Shown here: piece after piece, positions 16,742-23,804 of the stretch | Numbering within the stretch: the first letter of the stretch is position 1 | Layout of the letters: every line of letters starts with the position of its first letter | NCBI GenBank assembly: GCA_947441205.1 | Contig: CANETM010000002.1 | Location: forward strand, 1 to 28,036 | Length of the DNA stretch: 28,036 nucleotides | Direction: 5' to 3' | From: Bacteroidota bacterium | GTDB taxonomy: Bacteria; Bacteroidota; Bacteroidia; Chitinophagales; Chitinophagaceae | Program-made: the position numbers and the translations under genes | Notes under the pieces: generated by a model | The model's input: the letters and a program-made list of their open reading frames with translations, nothing else | What the model was told of the DNA's origin: nothing | Database searches by the model: none

Positions 16742-16769
16742 TTGAATTGGTTATTAAAATATAATTTTG
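16742..16769 (+). promoter_or_regulatory. Candidate promoter of the HxlR gene
   Basis: TAATTTTG at 16762-16769 is an exact TAnnTTTG -7 element, 25 bp before the ATG. TTG at 16742-16744 lies 17 bp upstream, slightly short of the usual 19-20 bp for a -33 element. Confidence 0.5.
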
Positions 16770-16794
16770 CACAAGTGTAAATGAAAAGTGAAAT

Positions 16795-17235
16795 ATGAGT
16801 AATACGGTTGAATTTAGATCGGTCTGTCCTGTAGCAACCGGATTAGACATTTTGGGAGATAAGTGGACCTTATTAATCCTGAGAGATATGATTTGGGGTC
16901 ACAAAAGCCTTTTTAGTGAATTCAAGGAATCACCTGAACACATGCCAAGCAAAATGCTTTCTAATCGTTTAAAGAAATTAGAAGAGCTGGAATTTATTTC
17001 AAAAAAAGTGGGGGTTACTAATAAAAAAAGCATTTACTATTTAATTGAGGACAAGGGAATGGATGCATTTCCCATTATGATTGAAATGGCAATTTTTACT
17101 TCAAAACATTTCTATGATCATTTAGGAAACACGTATACTAAAGAATCACGCGGCATTATGATTACAAAGAAAAAAGAATATATAGCTGATTTAGTTAAGA
17201 AGTATAGAAAATTTAAAAAGAATTTGGTAGTATAA
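16795..17235 (+). CDS. HxlR-family winged-helix transcriptional regulator
   Basis: 146 residues. The family signature is complete: CPVATGLDILGDKWTLLILRDMIWG (from Cys11), the recognition-helix region PSKMLSNRLKKLEELEFI (about 51-68), and a wing with KKSIYYLIEDKG. Cys11 in the CPV motif is the redox-sensing position in several studied HxlR proteins (YodB, HypR types), so response to electrophiles or oxidants is possible. It is divergent from the two secreted barrel-like genes, with a 169-bp spacer holding a 17-bp palindrome. That arrangement suggests local control of those genes. Confidence 0.92.
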   Translation: MSNTVEFRSVCPVATGLDILGDKWTLLILRDMIWGHKSLFSEFKESPEHMPSKMLSNRLKKLEELEFISKKVGVTNKKSIYYLIEDKGMDAFPIMIEMAIFTSKHFYDHLGNTYTKESRGIMITKKKEYIADLVKKYRKFKKNLVV

Positions 17236-17244
17236 TACCAACCA

Positions 17245-17286
17245 TTAACAAAGAAGGGACTCAATTTTGAGTCCCTTCTTTGTTAA
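17245..17286. terminator. Intrinsic terminator after the HxlR gene
   Basis: Perfect 20-bp inverted repeat around a 2-nt centre, core GAAGGGACTC/GAGTCCCTTC, flanked by A- and T-rich ends. It starts 10 bp after the HxlR stop. It is followed by AAAATC, TTATCGAAAG and a TTTTA run that recur 82 bp further on. Confidence 0.9.
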
Positions 17287-17334
17287 AATCTTTATCGAAA
17301 GTTTTAAGGAACTAAATTCTTATAGCGACTTAAA
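17285..17334. repeat. Imperfect direct repeat R1 (about 50 bp)
   Basis: Aligns with 17367-17416 at roughly 75% identity by eye, best over AAAATCTTTATCGAAAGTTT. R1 keeps only a degenerate version of the inverted repeat that is nearly perfect in R2. Each repeat directly follows a strong hairpin. Confidence 0.6.
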
Positions 17335-17337
17335 CAA

Positions 17338-17366
17338 ACAAGAGGCCCGTTTATGGGGCCTCTTGT
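17338..17366. terminator. Hairpin with 7-nt loop GTTTATG, copy 1
   Basis: 11-bp stem ACAAGAGGCCC with its complement around the loop GTTTATG. The hairpin at 22165-22193 has the same 11+7+11 build and the same loop but an unrelated stem apart from the closing CCC/GGG. Confidence 0.75.
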
Positions 17367-17380
17367 AAAAATCATTATCG

Positions 17381-17422
17381 AAAGTTTTAGGTCGTTAAAT
17401 TTTATTAACGGCCTAAAACTTT
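17381..17422 (-). repeat. 18-bp inverted repeat (R2 hairpin) overlapping a fossil gene end
   Basis: Left arm 17381-17398, loop ATTTTA, right arm 17405-17422, one mismatch that is a G-U wobble in RNA. The distal arm contains the stop and last codons of the S10 remnant at 17413-17433. The same design, a hairpin made from the gene's own 3' end, occurs at lysS. Confidence 0.7.
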
Positions 17423-17433
17423 GCAGGTGTGCC
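17413..17433 (-). pseudogene. Fossil C-terminus of a second S10 carboxypeptidase
   Basis: On the minus strand these 21 bases read Gly-Thr-Pro-Ala-Lys-Phe-stop, the same ending as the S10 gene whose stop is at 17496. The two differ at three positions, all third codon bases and all synonymous (GCA/GCC, AAG/AAA, TAG/TAA). Such a pattern is expected from a once-functional paralogue rather than chance or a recent copy. Nothing upstream of the Gly codon can be aligned; the sequence there is the terminator of the live gene. The segment is very short, so the call is tentative. Confidence 0.5.
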
Positions 17434-17440
17434 AAGCATT

Positions 17441-17483
17441 AAATAGAGAAGCCCTAACTTTTCAGTTTAGGGCTTCTCTATTT
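17441..17483. terminator. Intrinsic terminator of the S10 gene
   Basis: 17-bp perfect stem (core GAGAAGCCCTAA) with a 9-nt loop, A-run and T-run on the two sides, 13 bp after the S10 stop. It lies between the live gene end and the fossil tail. Confidence 0.9.
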
Positions 17484-17495
17484 AAAAAATAATGA

Positions 17496-19025
17496 TTAAA
17501 ATTTGGCAGGTGTGCCAAATTTTGGTATACTCTTCTTTATAAATATTCTTAAGTGTTCATTACTAGTAGCTAAATCTTCTTTTCTTAAATACATCATATG
17601 TCCACTGCGATACCCTTCCCAAAACATTCTGTTTTGAATTTTACCGGCAGGGTCCATTTGCCACATGTTATATTTAGCATTGAAGTAATCACAAGCACCA
17701 TCGTAATATCCTGATTGAACCAATACATTTAAGTATGGATTTTGCATCATTGCTTGACGTAAGTCATCACCACTATGGTTATTTGTGTTATCCCATGGAT
17801 AAGTTGGTCCAAAAATATAATAGTTTAAATCAGTTTTATATCCCAACACATCCCTTAAATAAATATTAATAGCGGGGGTAAATGAATGCTCCCAGCTAGT
17901 TAACTCTGCATTGTAATCAGGATCTTCGCCAGCATCTTTTTTATCAATACCAATATATCTTGAATCCAATCTTCCCACAGTTTTACCTTGGTCTCTTAAT
18001 AACTCTTTCCAAAAGTAAGCAAACGGAATTTCTAAATTTTGCTGATTAACAACGGTTTCACTTAGTCCTATATATTTTGCTAACTTTTTAGTAATGGCTT
18101 TTTTCTTGTCAATATTTAATGAGCCCCCTTGCGCAATAGCAGGCAATAGTTCATTCACTGTAAAGGATTCGACCTCGGGTAAAAATGCTGTCAAGTCCTT
18201 GCTTTGTAAATCAGTAGGCAATTTTTTATGAAACCATGCTGTTGCAGCCATATACGGTACACGCAAAGCTGCACTAGCAGGTCCTTCGCGCTTGATTCCT
18301 AAGTCAGTTGGAGATACTAATATTACGCCGTTTAAGTACATCCAATGACGGTTTTGTAACTCCAATGATAAACCAGAAACGCGTGTAGTACCATAGCTTT
18401 CTCCAATTAAAAACTTTGGAGATGCCCATCTTTTATTTCTACCCACAAACGTATTAATCCAGTCAGCTAAATATTTAACATCTGCATTTACGCCGAAGAA
18501 TTTAGACGTTGGAACGGATTTATCCAAAATGCGCGAAAAGCCTGTGTTCACAGGATCAACATATACAATATCTGCTACATCAATAATTGAATTGGGGTTA
18601 TCGTCAACGCCATAAGGTTGAACAGGATATCCTTCATCATCAATTTTTAATTTCTTTGGACTTGTATAACCTATATGCATCCAAACACTTGCTGTACCAG
18701 GACCACCATTAAATGAAATCACTAATGGACGCTCGTCTTTATTGGTTACATCGGTTCTTTCATAATAAACATAAAATAATCCAGCAATTGCTTTACCATC
18801 CTCATCCCAAACTGGAATGGTACCAGATACAACTTTATAAGGAACTTTTTGCCCTTTAACGGTCACTTCTCCTTTTACTTCCGTTTTTGAGTCTAAGGAA
18901 AGTTCTCTTTTGAATGCAGGATTTTTATCCTCCTGCCTTGCTTTTACTGCATCCTCAGCAGGTTTTTGAGCTTGTGCAAATAAACTCGTAATTGTCAACA
19001 AGGCTACCCATAATTGTTTTTGCAT
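17496..19025 (-). CDS. Secreted serine carboxypeptidase, peptidase family S10
   Basis: Removes C-terminal residues from peptides, probably in the periplasm or outside the cell. 509 residues with signal peptide 1-19 (cleavage near FAQAQ). The catalytic triad is visible: Ser210 in GESYG (208-212), Asp442 in SGYYDGACD and His476 in GYRSGHMMY. The oxyanion motif NGGPGTASVW is at 106-115, and VDPVNTGFS at 156-164 matches the S10 block. It ends FGTPAKF. It is transcribed alone with its own strong terminator. A remnant of a second copy of its 3' end lies 60 bp beyond the stop. Confidence 0.95.
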   Translation of the reverse strand: MQKQLWVALLTITSLFAQAQKPAEDAVKARQEDKNPAFKRELSLDSKTEVKGEVTVKGQKVPYKVVSGTIPVWDEDGKAIAGLFYVYYERTDVTNKDERPLVISFNGGPGTASVWMHIGYTSPKKLKIDDEGYPVQPYGVDDNPNSIIDVADIVYVDPVNTGFSRILDKSVPTSKFFGVNADVKYLADWINTFVGRNKRWASPKFLIGESYGTTRVSGLSLELQNRHWMYLNGVILVSPTDLGIKREGPASAALRVPYMAATAWFHKKLPTDLQSKDLTAFLPEVESFTVNELLPAIAQGGSLNIDKKKAITKKLAKYIGLSETVVNQQNLEIPFAYFWKELLRDQGKTVGRLDSRYIGIDKKDAGEDPDYNAELTSWEHSFTPAINIYLRDVLGYKTDLNYYIFGPTYPWDNTNNHSGDDLRQAMMQNPYLNVLVQSGYYDGACDYFNAKYNMWQMDPAGKIQNRMFWEGYRSGHMMYLRKEDLATSNEHLRIFIKKSIPKFGTPAKF

Positions 19026-19137
19026 ATTGATAATTTAATTCTTAAATATTATATGTATAAATATACACCATATTTAAACTTGGTTATTAGGAAGGATATA
19101 AATATTTATGGAGTCATTAAATAAGGATGTAATTATG

Positions 19138-19145
19138 TAAATTTG
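19138..19145 (+). promoter_or_regulatory. Candidate -7 element of gmk, decides the start codon
   Basis: TAAATTTG is an exact TAnnTTTG match ending 3 bp before ATG 19149. Transcription would start at or next to the ATG, giving a leaderless mRNA, and the in-frame TTG at 19143 lies inside the promoter, so it cannot be the start. Confidence 0.5.
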
Positions 19146-19148
19146 AGC

Positions 19149-19736
19149 ATGTCTGAAAGCTTACATAAAGTAATAATTTTAGCCGCCCCCTCGGGTGCTG
19201 GAAAATCCACTATTACAAAAAATTTATTGGAGCGATTTCCTCGATTAGCATTTTCAATATCTGCTACTACTAGGTCCCCAAGAGGTGCGGAACAGGATGG
19301 GGTGGAATATCATTTTTTAAGCCTCGCAAAATTTGAAGGATTAATATATCAAAATGAATTTATTGAGTATGAACAGGTATATGAAGGCGTGTATTATGGT
19401 ACCTTAAAATCGGAATTAAAACGAATTTGGGATTTAGGAAAAGTACCCGCTTTAGACATTGATGTAAAAGGCGCCATTCGTGTTCAAGAACAACTTGGTG
19501 AAAAATGTATTTCTATTTTTATTATGCCACCTTCGGTAGATGCCTTGAAAGAGCGTTTATTAAAAAGACAAACAGAGACCCCCGAAAGTATTCAAACAAG
19601 AATTGATAAAGCGGAATATGAAATTAGTTTTAGCAATCAATTTAATGCAATTGTAAAAAATGAAATATTAGAAACCGCTTGTGATGAAACAGCTAATTTA
19701 CTCATTGAATTTTTAGGACCTGATTTTATAAAATAA
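19149..19736 (+). CDS. gmk: Guanylate kinase
   Basis: Phosphorylates GMP to GDP with ATP, essential in nucleotide supply. From ATG 19149 the protein has 195 residues, normal for the family. The P-loop is PSGAGKST (14-21), the GMP-binding block is FSISATTRSPRGAEQDGVEYHFL (about 31-53), and the LID region holds RLLKRQTETPESIQTRI. An upstream in-frame TTG at 19143 would add two residues but overlaps a perfect -7 element, so I prefer the ATG. It heads a plus-strand run with the SDR 24 bp downstream and the M20 hydrolase after it. Confidence 0.96.
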   Translation: MSESLHKVIILAAPSGAGKSTITKNLLERFPRLAFSISATTRSPRGAEQDGVEYHFLSLAKFEGLIYQNEFIEYEQVYEGVYYGTLKSELKRIWDLGKVPALDIDVKGAIRVQEQLGEKCISIFIMPPSVDALKERLLKRQTETPESIQTRIDKAEYEISFSNQFNAIVKNEILETACDETANLLIEFLGPDFIK

Positions 19737-19760
19737 TTATTAAAATTAAAATTTACAACT

Positions 19761-20579
19761 ATGTCTTTGCAAGGAAAAACAGTGTTTATAACCGGTGGTA
19801 GCAGAGGCATTGGAAAGGCCATTGCTTTAAAATTAGCAGGAGCAGGTGCTAATATCGTTATCGCAGCAAAATCGGTGGAGGAAGATCCACGTTTAGGCGG
19901 TACCATATTTTCGGCTGCAGCAGAAGTTGAAGCATTAGGTGTAAAAGCCTTAGCAGTGCAAGTAGATATTAGAGACGAAGCACAAATTGCCAATGCTATC
20001 AAACAAACCGTTGACAAATTTGGAGGTATTGATATTGTAATCAATAATGCTTCTGCCATTCAATTAACGGATACCGAAAATACACCTAGTAAGCGATTTG
20101 ATTTAATTCACAGCATTAATGTTAGAGGAACTTTTTTAGTAGTGCAACACGCTTTGCCTTATTTAAAAAAATCAACGCATGCACATATTCTTACCTTATC
20201 ACCTCCCATTAATTTAGATCCAAAATGGATTGGACCACATATTGCCTATACACTTTCAAAATATGATATGAGTATGATGGCCATTGGTTGGGCACATGAA
20301 TTAAAAGAAGATGGTATTGCATCCAATGCATTGTGGCCACGCACCACAATTGACACCGCTGCGGTACGCAATTTATTAGGAGGTGAAATGCTTGCTAATA
20401 TGAGTAGAACGCCTGCGATACTGGCTGATGCAGCCTTTTACATTTTGTCAAAAGAAAAATTAATTTGTACTGGTAATACCTTTATTGATGAAGCCGTATT
20501 AGCTGCTGAGGGTATTACGGATTTATCGGGTTATTCAGTTGTACCAGGTGCAACACTTCATACCGATTTATTTTTATAA
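19761..20579 (+). CDS. Short-chain dehydrogenase/reductase, HSDL2-like
   Basis: NAD(P)-dependent oxidoreductase, 272 residues, cytoplasmic. The nucleotide motif is TGGSRGIG (11-18). The structural NNAS motif is at 95-98, the catalytic Ser147 in LTLSPP, and YTLSK gives Tyr163 and Lys167. The segment AAKSVEEDPRLGGTI after strand 2 and the LSPPINLDPKW block are characteristic of the HSDL2-like subgroup, whose bacterial substrates are unknown to me. It follows gmk by 24 bp and precedes the M20 gene by 31 bp, so it is likely part of the same transcript, without an obvious pathway link. Confidence 0.92.
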   Translation: MSLQGKTVFITGGSRGIGKAIALKLAGAGANIVIAAKSVEEDPRLGGTIFSAAAEVEALGVKALAVQVDIRDEAQIANAIKQTVDKFGGIDIVINNASAIQLTDTENTPSKRFDLIHSINVRGTFLVVQHALPYLKKSTHAHILTLSPPINLDPKWIGPHIAYTLSKYDMSMMAIGWAHELKEDGIASNALWPRTTIDTAAVRNLLGGEMLANMSRTPAILADAAFYILSKEKLICTGNTFIDEAVLAAEGITDLSGYSVVPGATLHTDLFL

Positions 20580-20610
20580 AAATTTTTAATCATTATCACA
20601 ACTATTGAAC

Positions 20611-22074
20611 ATGAAACATTTTATTATTTGCACTTTACTGCTTGCTTCCTTTACAAGCATGGCTCAAAAGAAAGCTAAATTAGATCCAGCCGCTGCTGCC
20701 ATAAATGCAAGCAAAGAAGCAACGATTAATGCATTGAATGCAAGCTATGATGCTGACAAAAAAACTGCCTTACAAATTTGGGACTTTGCAGAAGTGGGCT
20801 ATAAAGAAGTTAAAAGTTCAGCATTGCATGTACAACATTTAAAAGAAGCAGGCTTCACTGTTGAAACAGGTGTAGCTGATATTCCTACTGCTTTTGTAGC
20901 TACTTATGGATCAGGCCAACCAGCTATTGGAATTTTAGCTGAATATGACGCATTGCCTGGTTTAGCTCAAAATGCAGTTGCTGAAAAATCAGCTATTGCA
21001 GGAAAAAATTCGGGACATGGTTGTGGTCACCATTTATTTGGAACAGCAAGTGTATCAGCTGGTATTGCAATTAAAGAATTAATTGCAGCTGGTAAATTAA
21101 AAGGCACCATTAAAGTATATGGTTGTCCTGCTGAAGAAGGCGGAAGCGGAAAAGTATTTTTAGTACGTGCGGGAGTATTTAATGATTTAGATGCTGTGAT
21201 TCATTGGCATCCTGATGATGCAAATGCAGTTTCAACAACTAGTGCATTAGCAAATAAGTCGGCGAAGTTTAAGTTTTATGGTGTTTCAGCACATGCGGCA
21301 GCAGCACCTGATCAAGGTCGTTCGTCATTAGACGCTGTAGAAGCAATGGATAATATGGTGAATATGATGCGTGAACATATTCCACAAGAAACAAGAATAC
21401 ACTATGTTATTACAAGTGGAGGAAAAGCACCAAATGTTGTACCTGATTTTGCAGAAGTGTATTATTATGTTCGTCATCCAAGACGCAAAGAGGTTGTAGA
21501 AATATTTGATAGGGTGGTGAAAGCTGCTGAAGGTGCGGCTTTAGGAACAGGTACCACTATGAAATATGATATCATTGGAGGTACACATGATTTATTGATT
21601 AATAAAACCCTTGCAGAAGTAATGCAAACTAATTTAGAAAGAGTGGGCGGTGTTACTTATTCAGAAGATGAAAAAGTATTCGCTAAAAAATTACTTCCCA
21701 CTTTTATTGGTGCCCCTGTTCCTATTGAATCAGCAGGTACTGTTAAACCTTTAAGTTATATTTCAGAAGGTAACAGCGGCTCAACAGATGTTGGTGATGT
21801 GAGTTATACAAAGCCAACTGTTGGATTAAGAGCAGCTACTTGGGTTCCTGGCACGCCTGCTCATAGCTGGCAAGCAGTAGCAAGTGGTGGAACAGAAATT
21901 GGTACAAAAGGAATGTTAGTGGCTAGTAAAACAATGGCATTAACAGCGATTGATTTAATGACAAATCCAACCTTAATACAAAAAGCAACCGAGGAATTTA
22001 AAGCGAGTATTGGGGATTATAAATACAAAGCATTATTAGGTGATATTAAACCAGCGTTGAATTATCGTGACTAG
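20611..22074 (+). CDS. Secreted M20-family amidohydrolase (AbgB-like)
   Basis: Predicted metal-dependent peptidase or aminoacylase, 487 residues from ATG 20611; an in-frame TTG at 20605 would add two residues and is not needed. The signal peptide is MKHFIICTLLLASFTSMAQ. Metal motifs include GHGCGHH (135-141), PAEEGGSGK (173-181) and HWHP (198-201), then a dimerisation domain with FKFYGVSAHAAAAPDQGRSSLDAVE. The nearest characterised relatives act on N-acyl amino acids or p-aminobenzoyl-glutamate; export here suggests scavenging. It ends a three-gene run and is followed by a strong terminator. Confidence 0.92.
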   Translation: MKHFIICTLLLASFTSMAQKKAKLDPAAAAINASKEATINALNASYDADKKTALQIWDFAEVGYKEVKSSALHVQHLKEAGFTVETGVADIPTAFVATYGSGQPAIGILAEYDALPGLAQNAVAEKSAIAGKNSGHGCGHHLFGTASVSAGIAIKELIAAGKLKGTIKVYGCPAEEGGSGKVFLVRAGVFNDLDAVIHWHPDDANAVSTTSALANKSAKFKFYGVSAHAAAAPDQGRSSLDAVEAMDNMVNMMREHIPQETRIHYVITSGGKAPNVVPDFAEVYYYVRHPRRKEVVEIFDRVVKAAEGAALGTGTTMKYDIIGGTHDLLINKTLAEVMQTNLERVGGVTYSEDEKVFAKKLLPTFIGAPVPIESAGTVKPLSYISEGNSGSTDVGDVSYTKPTVGLRAATWVPGTPAHSWQAVASGGTEIGTKGMLVASKTMALTAIDLMTNPTLIQKATEEFKASIGDYKYKALLGDIKPALNYRD

Positions 22075-22119
22075 GTTGCCTCGATTTAGTTTCAGCAATT
22101 ACTAATTAACAATATGCTA

Positions 22120-22153
22120 CTAAAAAGGCCACTCGTTTGAGTGGCCTTTTTAG
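22120..22153. terminator. Intrinsic terminator after the M20 gene
   Basis: Perfect 15-bp stem CTAAAAAGGCCACTC with its complement, loop GTTT, followed by TTTTATTT. It lies 45 bp after the M20 stop. Confidence 0.92.
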
Positions 22154-22164
22154 TTTTATTTAAA

Positions 22165-22193
22165 TCAATGCACCCGTTTATGGGGTGCATTGA
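22165..22193. terminator. Hairpin with 7-nt loop GTTTATG, copy 2
   Basis: 11-bp stem TCAATGCACCC with its complement around GTTTATG, then AAAAATCATAAAAGAAG. Copy 1 at 17338 has the same loop and geometry, a different stem, and a similar downstream stretch (AAAAATCATTATCGAAAG). Confidence 0.75.
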
Positions 22194-22210
22194 AAAAATC
22201 ATAAAAGAAG

Positions 22211-22250
22211 TTTCAATAAAAGCTTAAATTCAAATAAGCTTTTATTGAAA
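22211..22250 (-). terminator. Terminator hairpin built from the lysS 3' end
   Basis: Perfect 16-bp inverted repeat, TTTCAATAAAAGCTTA and complement, 8-nt loop. The right arm includes the last two lysS codons (Phe-Gln) and the stop codon (22242-22244), so the coding end is part of the stem. Confidence 0.75.
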
Positions 22251-23762
22251 CGACTCGGGGCGCATTTGAGGGAAGAACAATACATCTTGTATCGATGGTT
22301 GATTTAACATCATCATACATAAACGATCTATTCCAATGCCAATACCCGAAGTAGGTGGCATTCCGTATTCCAACGCTCTTAAAAAGTCATGATCAATAAA
22401 CATTGCTTCATCGTCGCCTCTTTCCATTAAAGCTAATTGATCTTCAAAACGCTTGCGTTGATCAATAGGATCATTTAATTCAGTATAGGCATTTGCTAAT
22501 TCTTTTCCATTCACCATTAACTCAAAACGCTCTACTAATCCTTCCTTGGTTCTGTGTTTTTTTGTTAAAGGACTCATTTCTATTGGATAATCAATAATAA
22601 ATGTAGGTTGCGTATAAGTGTGTTCACTTGTAGAACCAAAAATTTCATCAATCAACTTTCCTTTACCAATAGTAGGTGCAACGTCTATTTTTAATGTTTT
22701 ACAAACTTCTCTTAAACCCGCTTCGTCCATTCCGGTAATATCAATGCCCGTATTTTCTTTAATCGCATCAATGATGCTTATACGACGATAAGGCGCTTTA
22801 AAATCAATTGTTTTATCTCCAACCGATAACACAGTTGTACCATGAAGTGTTAAAGCAATTTTTTCAAATAACTGCTCCGTAATTTCCATCATCCATAAGT
22901 AATCCTTGTAAGCAGTATACCACTCTAAAACGGTGAACTCTGGATTATGTGTTCTGTCCATTCCTTCGTTTCTAAAATTGCGGCTAAACTCATACACAAA
23001 ATCAAATCCACCCACTATTAAACGCTTTAAATACAATTCATTGGCAATACGCAAATAGAAAGCTGTGTCCAAGGCATTATGATGTGTAATAAAGGGCCTT
23101 GCAGCCGCTCCACCCGGAATCGCTTGTAATACCGGCGTATCTACTTCTAATGCACCACGCGCATTTAAAAATTCACGAATGGTATTCATTAATATAGTTC
23201 GCTTCGCAAAAGTTTCTTTTACAGCTGGATTGATAATTAAATCAGCATAACGTTGACGGTATCTAAATTCAGGATCCGTAACTGCATCAAATGTATTTCC
23301 CTCCTCGTCCCTTTTAACTACTGGCAATGGCTTTAAAGATTTAGCCAATAAAGTAACCGTACTTGCATGCAAAGAGGTTTCACCAGTTTTAGTGATAAAT
23401 ACATAACCCGTGGCCCCAATAATATCACCTAGGTCCATGCCGTTTTTAGTCAACACATCCCAATAGGTCTTGTCTTCATCTGGACAAATTTCGTCTCTCT
23501 TAATATATAGCTGAAAAATGCCGTCATTATCCTGAATTTTCACAAATAAGACCTTACCCTTGTCATTCACACTCATAATACGTCCAGCAACACAAACTGA
23601 CGCATAGTTGTCCTTTCTTTCTTCTGAAAAGTTTTGTTTTATTTCGGCTGAATAATGAGAAACTGGATATAAGGGAGCTGGATAAGGATTTATGCCTGCC
23701 GCTTCTAAATTTTGTAGTTTTTCGCGTCTAATGATTTCTTGTTCTGATAAGTCTTGACTCAT
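22242..23762 (-). CDS. lysS: Lysine--tRNA ligase, class II
   Basis: Charges tRNA-Lys. 506 residues, normal for the bacterial class II enzyme. The N-terminal OB-fold anticodon domain covers about 50-145 (VAGRIMSVNDKGKVLFVKIQD). The catalytic core has RYRQRYADLI (167-176), motif 2 YEFSRNFRNEGMDRTHNPEF (257-276), and motif 3 GIGIGIDRLCMMM near the C-terminus. It lies 42 bp downstream of the rluE-like gene on the same strand, with a -7 element in the gap, so it may be transcribed both from that promoter and by readthrough. Confidence 0.97.
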   Translation of the reverse strand: MSQDLSEQEIIRREKLQNLEAAGINPYPAPLYPVSHYSAEIKQNFSEERKDNYASVCVAGRIMSVNDKGKVLFVKIQDNDGIFQLYIKRDEICPDEDKTYWDVLTKNGMDLGDIIGATGYVFITKTGETSLHASTVTLLAKSLKPLPVVKRDEEGNTFDAVTDPEFRYRQRYADLIINPAVKETFAKRTILMNTIREFLNARGALEVDTPVLQAIPGGAAARPFITHHNALDTAFYLRIANELYLKRLIVGGFDFVYEFSRNFRNEGMDRTHNPEFTVLEWYTAYKDYLWMMEITEQLFEKIALTLHGTTVLSVGDKTIDFKAPYRRISIIDAIKENTGIDITGMDEAGLREVCKTLKIDVAPTIGKGKLIDEIFGSTSEHTYTQPTFIIDYPIEMSPLTKKHRTKEGLVERFELMVNGKELANAYTELNDPIDQRKRFEDQLALMERGDDEAMFIDHDFLRALEYGMPPTSGIGIGIDRLCMMMLNQPSIQDVLFFPQMRPESFQ

Positions 23763-23781
23763 TTATATAGTATTAATACCG

Positions 23782-23789
23782 CAAAAGTA
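23782..23789 (-). promoter_or_regulatory. Candidate -7 element for lysS
   Basis: Minus strand TACTTTTG, an exact TAnnTTTG match 20 bp before the lysS ATG, inside the 42-bp gap after the rluE-like gene. No clear -33 element is seen. Confidence 0.4.
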
Positions 23790-23804
23790 AAACTTAACGA
23801 GCAA

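Noticed and set aside
20605..20607. TTG as the start of the M20 amidohydrolase
   Set aside because: ATG 20611 gives a standard signal peptide start; the TTG adds only two residues.
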